Part shown: positions 34,001 through 37,585 of the stretch, one piece after another | Layout of the letters: the number at the start of each line of letters is the position of its first letter | Position numbering within the stretch: the stretch's first letter is position 1 | NCBI GenBank assembly: GCA_902805675.1 | Contig: CADCTA010000061.1 | Coordinates: 1 to 37,585, forward strand | Length of the DNA: 37,585 nucleotides | Direction: 5' to 3' | DNA from: an uncultured Chthoniobacterales bacterium | GTDB lineage: Bacteria > Verrucomicrobiota > Verrucomicrobiia > Chthoniobacterales > UBA10450 | The notes under the pieces: generated by a model | Databases searched by the model: none | Seen by the model: only the letters and a program-made list of their open reading frames with translations | What the model was told of the DNA's origin: nothing | Translations under genes and position numbers: made by a program

Positions 34001-36666
34001 TCCGCGTGCGGCCGGAACGTGACGGTGGACGGATTGAACGACGGCACGTGGAACGTCGTCATCATTTTCTTCTTCTTGAACGCTTCGTTAGGCCCGGCCG
34101 GGAAGAGGCTTGCCGCACCCATCTTGTAGATGCCGATTTTGTAGCGCGAGGCGGCGGTGAAATCGGCCGGCATGGTCGCGCTGCCCCACCAGTCGTCGTT
34201 CGCGGTGCCTTCATTGTGACGGAAATTCAGCTCAACCGTTTTGGTGTTGCCGATCCCCTGCCCGCCCGCGCCTTCCGGGTTTGTCGTCCCGTCGGTGTAG
34301 TAGACAAACATCTTGTAACCGGCGCCGACCGTGTTGGTCTTTGCCCAGAGCTTGCGCGTCGCCGGGTCGTATTGCTTCGGCGCGGGGCTCACGCCGGAGT
34401 TGCCGACCTCCGCCTGCGGGTCGTGATAGACGAACGTTGCCGTGTCGCCATCGATGAAGCGGACGCCGCTTCCGTTGCCGACCACGGCGCCGATCGTGTA
34501 GGTCTCCGCGCCGGCCGATCCGGTCGTATTGCGCACGTCCAGCTTCGCCGCGAAGAGCTCGGGAAATTGACGCTGCACAAAGGTCGGCTGCTCGTAGCCG
34601 AGGAACACGTCGGTGGAGAGCGCTGGCGGGTTGTCGCGCGGATCGCCGCCTGCGTGCGTCAGCCCATTGAGATCGATGCCGGCGTCGAGCTTGAGAAGGA
34701 TGTTCTCGGCCGAGCCATCGGCGCGCACCACGAACTGCAGATTGCTGCTGCTCGTGACCCGCGGGACCTCCACGCGATACGCGAAGTCGGTGGCGATCGC
34801 GTCCGGCGCACCCGAGGGATTGAACGCCGGATCGCCGTCCGGCCCGTCTTTGCGAACGGTCGTCATGGTCGGCGCCTGCTGTCCGTTCTGATAGATCATG
34901 ACCGGAGCAGCACCCGGCGCGCTCCACAGATCCGACGGATCCGGGTTCTTCCACGAGAAGGCGAAGTAACCGCCGGGCGGCACCACCACACTGCTGAGCT
35001 CACTGGCCCACTTGTAGAAGCCGCCGCCGTAGCTCGAGTAGTTGTAGAGATACGCGTTGTTCCCCAACGACGTCGCCGGGAAGCTGGTCCCGAAACTGCG
35101 CGCCTGCCCGTTCGCGTAGTTGTCGTTCAGCATGAACAACATCGTCACGCCGTCCGGGTCGGTCATGTTCGGGTTCTCGCGCTTGTCGATGCGCTCGTAG
35201 GCGACAAAGTCGGTGTCTGACCAACGCCCAAGCTGGTACCCGCGCGCAAACTGGTTGTGGATGTAGAGCAGGTTCGGGATGCGCACGTCGCCGAACTGCC
35301 CGAGGAAGCTCGTGTTCGCGTGCCGCGGGAAAGCGCCGCCGCTTTCGCCCAGCGTCTCGGCCTGGTGGTTGCCGTCCGTGTAGAGCAGCCCGATGCCCGC
35401 GCGCGTGAAATAGAACGCGTGCTGCAGCTCGCGACGCGCCGCGTAATCGCTGTCGTGGCTCTGCGCGTGCATCACACCATTGTTGGGAGCGAAGCCGCCA
35501 GCACCCGGTTGATCAAACCCGCCCAGCCCTGCCCAACCGGCGGGATTGCCGAGCCGGTTGTTCAGCTCGCTGCGCAGATCGTTGTCGACGAGACGCATGC
35601 CCGCGTCCCAGTACGGTCCATAGCCCGGCGGTTGCCCGAGATGCTCGCCGAAGACCATGGCATCATCGCGGCCGACCTCGGAATCGAAGACGCTGTCGCG
35701 ATGATTCGGGTCGGTGAAGCCTCGGGTGAGATTAAACTGCCGCTGCACCTGCCCCAGGTAACCATAGTCGTCCGAATCTTTGTTCGGGCCGTAGGTGGCG
35801 CCGAAGAAATCCGCCCGCACATGCTTCACCGCATCGAGCCGCAGCCCATCGGCTTTCGTGCGATCCATCAGCCAGCGGGCCGAACGGTGCAGCATGTCTT
35901 CGACATACTCGCTGTAGAAGCCGGCGTTCTGCGCGATGAACGCCTTCGTGATCCCGTTGCTCGCGCCAAAGCCGACATACCTGCGGCCGAACGGCGCGCC
36001 CGCGTCCGGCACTTCGCAGTAGTACTCCGGATTGTTCGGGTGGCGGACAAACTTGATCTTCGGGAACGTTGAGCCCTCGGTTGGCCCGAAGTTCGAGTTC
36101 GTCCCGCCGGGCTCGTTTGCGATGTCGATCAGGTCCGCGAGGCCGAGATTCTGCACCTGCCACGCGTCGCCCCAGTTCCGCGTGTTATCCCACTTGCGGT
36201 ACGAGCCATCCTCCGTCAGCCGGAGATGAAAATCCTCCGGCACGAAGCCCGGGTAAACATCGATCGGCGTATCCGCGTTGAATCCGGGGATATCAAACGC
36301 GTTGTGATTCATGATGTTGTCGAAATACACGCGAATCCCAAAGCGATGCGCGATCTCGACCAGCCGGAGCAGCTCCGCCTCCGTGCCGTAGCGGGTCCGA
36401 ACGGTATTCCGCTGGTCCTTGCTCCCGAGATCAAACCGATCCCAAAGATCGTAACCGACGGAGAGCCCGCCGCTCCCCTTCGTGGGTGGGGGAAGCCAAA
36501 GTGACGTGTAGCCGGCTTCAGCGATCTCCGGCATCTTGTCGGCGATCTCGTTCCAGTCAGTATTAAAATACTGGAGCATCGCCTCGCCCCTGACGAGTGC
36601 CGGCGAAAGCAGCACGGCTGCACAGATCGTGTACAGAGCGAGGCCGCGAGCTGGCAAAAACTTCAT
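28075..36666 (-). CDS. giant secreted enzyme with GH13 and GH57-like catalytic regions
   Basis: This 2863-residue exported protein has a signal peptide about 1-27. The GH13 barrel (about 28-480) has I FDNIMNHN (D116), II DGLRLDAVKH (nucleophile D278), III VFGEHLG (E341) and IV AQSHDSDY (D405). Beta domains fill about 560-1400, including a TGTISVTSGSNVVTGTETKF module. Thrombospondin-3-like DxDxDG repeats follow (about 1415-1720), then a glucodextranase-C/DOMON-like domain (about 1735-2000). A GH57-like region comes next: ALHVTPTLASSIEWA, ADHIPAYFNAELNADNVALA and STEVFWAPERVLD, with likely nucleophile E2157. A last DSDGDGLPDWWENQFGL repeat and the RFYKLEVSLP module close it. First gene of the cluster; probably a cell-surface starch or glycogen degrader. 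Uncertain: GH57 activity. Confidence 0.85.
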   Translation of the reverse strand: MKFLPARGLALYTICAAVLLSPALVRGEAMLQYFNTDWNEIADKMPEIAEAGYTSLWLPPPTKGSGGLSVGYDLWDRFDLGSKDQRNTVRTRYGTEAELLRLVEIAHRFGIRVYFDNIMNHNAFDIPGFNADTPIDVYPGFVPEDFHLRLTEDGSYRKWDNTRNWGDAWQVQNLGLADLIDIANEPGGTNSNFGPTEGSTFPKIKFVRHPNNPEYYCEVPDAGAPFGRRYVGFGASNGITKAFIAQNAGFYSEYVEDMLHRSARWLMDRTKADGLRLDAVKHVRADFFGATYGPNKDSDDYGYLGQVQRQFNLTRGFTDPNHRDSVFDSEVGRDDAMVFGEHLGQPPGYGPYWDAGMRLVDNDLRSELNNRLGNPAGWAGLGGFDQPGAGGFAPNNGVMHAQSHDSDYAARRELQHAFYFTRAGIGLLYTDGNHQAETLGESGGAFPRHANTSFLGQFGDVRIPNLLYIHNQFARGYQLGRWSDTDFVAYERIDKRENPNMTDPDGVTMLFMLNDNYANGQARSFGTSFPATSLGNNAYLYNYSSYGGGFYKWASELSSVVVPPGGYFAFSWKNPDPSDLWSAPGAAPVMIYQNGQQAPTMTTVRKDGPDGDPAFNPSGAPDAIATDFAYRVEVPRVTSSSNLQFVVRADGSAENILLKLDAGIDLNGLTHAGGDPRDNPPALSTDVFLGYEQPTFVQRQFPELFAAKLDVRNTTGSAGAETYTIGAVVGNGSGVRFIDGDTATFVYHDPQAEVGNSGVSPAPKQYDPATRKLWAKTNTVGAGYKMFVYYTDGTTNPEGAGGQGIGNTKTVELNFRHNEGTANDDWWGSATMPADFTAASRYKIGIYKMGAASLFPAGPNEAFKKKKMMTTFHVPSFNPSTVTFRPHADYGVTQTGLSEGFHVLRGRAFLNRPGRTSIYNTFTQTFYYDAQPPDGEIKFPAPNETVGGSEYSVVVRTDPSVTEVWYNIADSDTTNDDTSTRTVNGNGGGFEPFTDSDQDGQRDPGETFEDLDGDGVWDSAIETAWARATEVTPSTLFTSPFQKEWRFNYANIPNTGSAEIRVRMREASSSPYAQFSGTPSAADDVANHYVTRTRTVTVDGPDTRMFVAFPQADGELVAPDYKVKVWFSKALADGTTTAELISRFLIKIASSESGSAAHGVTQAQANYQINYNVTGDFHELQFPKDGMPFPNIYNGQPNFRHTINVTHDRPLGVDLATSRKIRVQPASAGPFVHIQNPPDVDGDGQPYVIELPDVPAPTPEQRQFTIQVETDLEADAVTIAFDHDAASASLAAQSETPLTGTISVTSGSNVVTGTETKFTEELSAGNAIKIGAQIFTVSVVESDTSLRLTTSFSGAAATTASRVDANPMIVGNRKFWSFLWQNIAEGTYTFAANVDADGTLATAEATASRNTRVVFRQAVQQTNPNDTDADDDGLLNIDESTAEPLPNQRVLSPKMNPETWTNGDLHIHNAFGQSDPLSPDTDADGLPDALEVGWRAATTPDTDLNADTNGDGVKNFRGDLDPPFYNTLDNHGRVPGVNSQSEGGDRALLKGGTMTDPNEPDTDRDGIEDGVEDRNRNGWVDGDGQEIPATFQPWLERKWPNGKMDPGEAWLETAPTIPDSDADALSDGHGEDKNFNGIIDGDNGNRSYDAGEAWTETNPLAKDSDGDGLGDGWEVGNGLDPLDNGTDKLSTATANDGDVDNGANGDSDGDGITNLNEQSNGTNPKQADTGEPPAAGSITIGPVPESQKVTVGGVTHYKEFTDWTADDLIVLDAYEGGGTNNQGGDIFPGYDGFDSSRDLVAFYARDGGTDGNYYFRVDLQDLRPYAEEGNLDIYVVVDTNSPGTAESPGVGERKLPDDVDEMTHIGWEAVVACYSTNNGRVYVDTKRGVNNNSTSLANNLNDFATFGIDPRDQTTANGFKRAYFDSTLDAVEFSISRQALLDAGWNGIAPLNFQVFTTRDGTGNSPIGAGDIGGRNDIRDTIYDDFQAEDYYRDQAFIAQDQNAILRGYFGRSASNDRGHRAKVMSVIHGNQAIQPGNITQNLINTGAGAGYYRPLDVHQAYGAPLALHVTPTLASSIEWAKSASGGFRDGPALNARLASLMSSTPKVVDLLGSTFADHIPAYFNAELNADNVALASSFLSNIYGVVPSTEVFWAPERVLDSNTFAKIDGLGFEYTFADQMRHIFKWFGRTSALGDDGYRINEINGVKTFVINDQASTYRFQSADNGLPHPLRELFNRKARSAVQDQIVTLYSAWEDFTIKAQADAYDRNMRWMASRPWIQIVTPDQIANAQVDISLPPDGVGDVWPVKDRSADAGAANVANKVAPDYIDHATEENYDHWYFGLAGREESLRDKVFSIRSGVFVPKPFGILDAAEPSGIISDTWAQVNAMNEFAVSRTGLNRLAHATLGASLFITAFHEQTNNDLSKFSTGAYISPDTDYKGLAGFAAIAQAQTRNASIYKRVDHWAEVANNYAGQSFAVSTDVDRDGEHEYLLFNDRFFAVFERLGGRMTASWLRDIDSGYVTQVSGNLAGYSNSLTEDEGVSNSDAYRTSGFKDWFAKADNTSPAGSSYVNDYYSAAAADGGMGWRFTSSDGKIVKNITLPPGKAQLTANYTVANYVKLYVRFGLSPDLLDLMQNGQANLSGVLASGSELNLLNQNSTGTVRSYLRWGGTGLGGATFNPAAADRDAGVTLDTVQMRNQAQTQQIEIEGASMTFTLGFETGAALTYDSDGDGLPDWWENQFGLNASDPSGANGPGGNVDGDGLTNIQEYIAGLKPNVPDSAMFGLKITRTSPSTVGLQFGTIRDRVYRIYYRNSLQSGAWIQAGGNISGTGSNVDYTDDGSGTGSAPTAAQPRFYKLEVSLP

Positions 36667-36846
36667 CCTGGGGGGCGAGATTTAACGTCGTTTCGCCCAG
36701 CCCTTTAGCAAGCGGTCGAAAACGCGCGGATCATAACGCATATACGGAAGATTACGCACGAACATTGTGGAAAGTCTTTGCGTGAAAAGGCAAACGCCTG
36801 ATCGGCCGCAAACCCGCCGAAGCGCAACCACACGCGAGCAAAAAAA

Positions 36847-36866
36847 AGCCCCGCCGAAGCGGGGCT
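36847..36866. terminator. bidirectional intrinsic terminator
   Basis: AGCCCCGC (36847-36854) and GCGGGGCT (36859-36866) make an 8-bp stem with a CGAA loop. On the minus strand eight T follow (the A-run 36840-36847), ending the PEP-CTERM gene transcript 25 bp after its stop; on the plus strand TTTT follows. The remaining stretch 36667-36840 should hold the promoter of the glucan cluster; no consensus was recognised. Confidence 0.9.
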
Positions 36867-36891
36867 TTTCAGAATTGCGAAGAGCCGCTGA

Positions 36892-37585
36892 TCAAGCGCG
36901 CCGACGGCGCACAAAGAACCAGGCTCCGAGGATGGCCGGACCGGCGAGCAACGAGAGGGTCGAAGGCTCAGGGACGGCCGTGATGCTCAGATTATCCGCT
37001 ATCAGGTTTTGATCTGCGGTGCCCCCGTTGAAATTCCCAAGCGCGACAGCTCCAAGCGGATCGGTGCCGGCTGTTGCACCATTCGTATCCTTCAGCGTGC
37101 CGGTAAACGAACCGGTCTGCGAGCCGCTCGTGGCGGTCACTGTGTAGGCCAGTGACAGCGTATCGAACGACACTGTGAAAGCGAATGTTGTGCCTCGTAG
37201 TTCTGTCAACGTACCAACAGCGAATGTGCTAGACCCGGTGCCGTCACTCACGAAAAGCACATTGTTGCCACTGCCAGGAGTCAAGCCGACGAACAGCAGT
37301 TCACCGCCACCGAAACTTGTGCCAAGCGCGGACTTCAGATTGAACCCGCTTGAGCCGCTAGCGTTGCTGAGGTCAAAGCGCAAGGTGAGGGAGTACTCTC
37401 CGGCAACCACTGCGTCCGTGACGCTGCGACCGACTGCTTGAGTATTTCCGCTGCCGGAGCCAGCGAAAATCCCGAGGGCGCGGCCGGTGCCAATATTGCC
37501 GTCAAAAATACCTCCGCCATCTCCGCCGAGATACGTCAGTGGGCCGAAGCCTGTGCCTCCGTTGTCGTTGAACTGAATGCCGTCG
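36892..37585 (-). CDS. PEP-CTERM surface protein, 5' end outside the window
   Basis: About 230 codons of an open frame enter from the right edge; the apparent GTG at 37410 is internal. The visible part is Gly/Ser/Thr-rich beta structure (TGFGPLTYLGGDGGG, SLTLRFDLSNASGSSGF, LTPGSGNNVLFVSDG), resembling a concanavalin/LamG-type domain. It ends with the sorting signal VPEPSTLSLLAGPAILGAWF followed by VRRRRA, that is VPEP, a hydrophobic helix and an Arg cluster. Exosortase (EpsH/XrtA type) systems recognise this signal and anchor or release the protein at the surface. No exosortase is in the window. Function beyond surface display unknown. Confidence 0.85.
   Translation of the reverse strand, partial: DGIQFNDNGGTGFGPLTYLGGDGGGIFDGNIGTGRALGIFAGSGSGNTQAVGRSVTDAVVAGEYSLTLRFDLSNASGSSGFNLKSALGTSFGGGELLFVGLTPGSGNNVLFVSDGTGSSTFAVGTLTELRGTTFAFTVSFDTLSLAYTVTATSGSQTGSFTGTLKDTNGATAGTDPLGAVALGNFNGGTADQNLIADNLSITAVPEPSTLSLLAGPAILGAWFFVRRRRA

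Overview
The window looks like chromosome of a GC-rich soil bacterium in the Verrucomicrobiota, most likely near Chthoniobacter/Spartobacteria. This is inferred from gene style, not from a marker gene: a PEP-CTERM surface protein, very large secreted enzymes with calcium-type DxDxDG repeats and a C-terminal RFYR/RFYK module, duplicated beta-domains ahead of a surface enzyme, frequent GTG/TTG starts and abundant small inverted repeats. No rRNA, tRNA, CRISPR array or phage genes were seen.

Layout. (1) 1-606: one complete integron gene cassette on the minus strand, with a 129-bp attC site and a single unknown gene; no integrase is visible. (2) 700-9870: housekeeping and accessory genes: a small unknown protein; an MBL-fold hydrolase plus a large polytopic YfhO-like membrane protein (minus strand); 5-formyltetrahydrofolate cyclo-ligase and the DNA-uptake protein ComEC (plus strand); and a PHP phosphoesterase-phzF-trmB cluster (minus strand) converging on comEC. 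A REPIN-like repeat doublet precedes comEC. (3) 9870-11850: an orphan plus-strand terminator, two secreted proteins with a possible Cys-His-Asp (transglutaminase/papain-like) triad, and a lipoprotein. The two possible peptidases share an upstream 13-bp motif. (4) 11950-14500: a DUF892 ferritin-like protein, then an envelope-stress module of ECF sigma factor, small membrane anti-sigma candidate and Spy/CpxP-like protein, with a second Spy-like protein divergent. Both directions carry the same promoter-like sequence, TGTAACC-N17-GTCAT. (5) 14670-20030: a surface erythromycin-esterase-like enzyme, a FecR-domain protein, a single-domain response regulator, a small lipoprotein, a small membrane protein and a TMEM175-type channel.

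(6) 20280-36666, minus strand: an alpha-glucan utilisation cluster. In transcription order it has a 2863-residue enzyme with both a GH13 and a GH57-like catalytic region, a 1130-residue GH13-like enzyme, a 633-residue GH13 enzyme, a maltodextrin-type solute-binding lipoprotein and a MalF-type permease. The likely logic is extracellular starch or glycogen breakdown followed by capture and import of oligosaccharides. The second permease (MalG) and the ATPase (MalK) are not in the window. A 101-bp inverted repeat lies between binding protein and permease, the position where REP elements stabilise malE mRNA in Escherichia coli. (7) 36840-37585: a bidirectional terminator and the 3' part of a PEP-CTERM protein gene that runs off the right edge.
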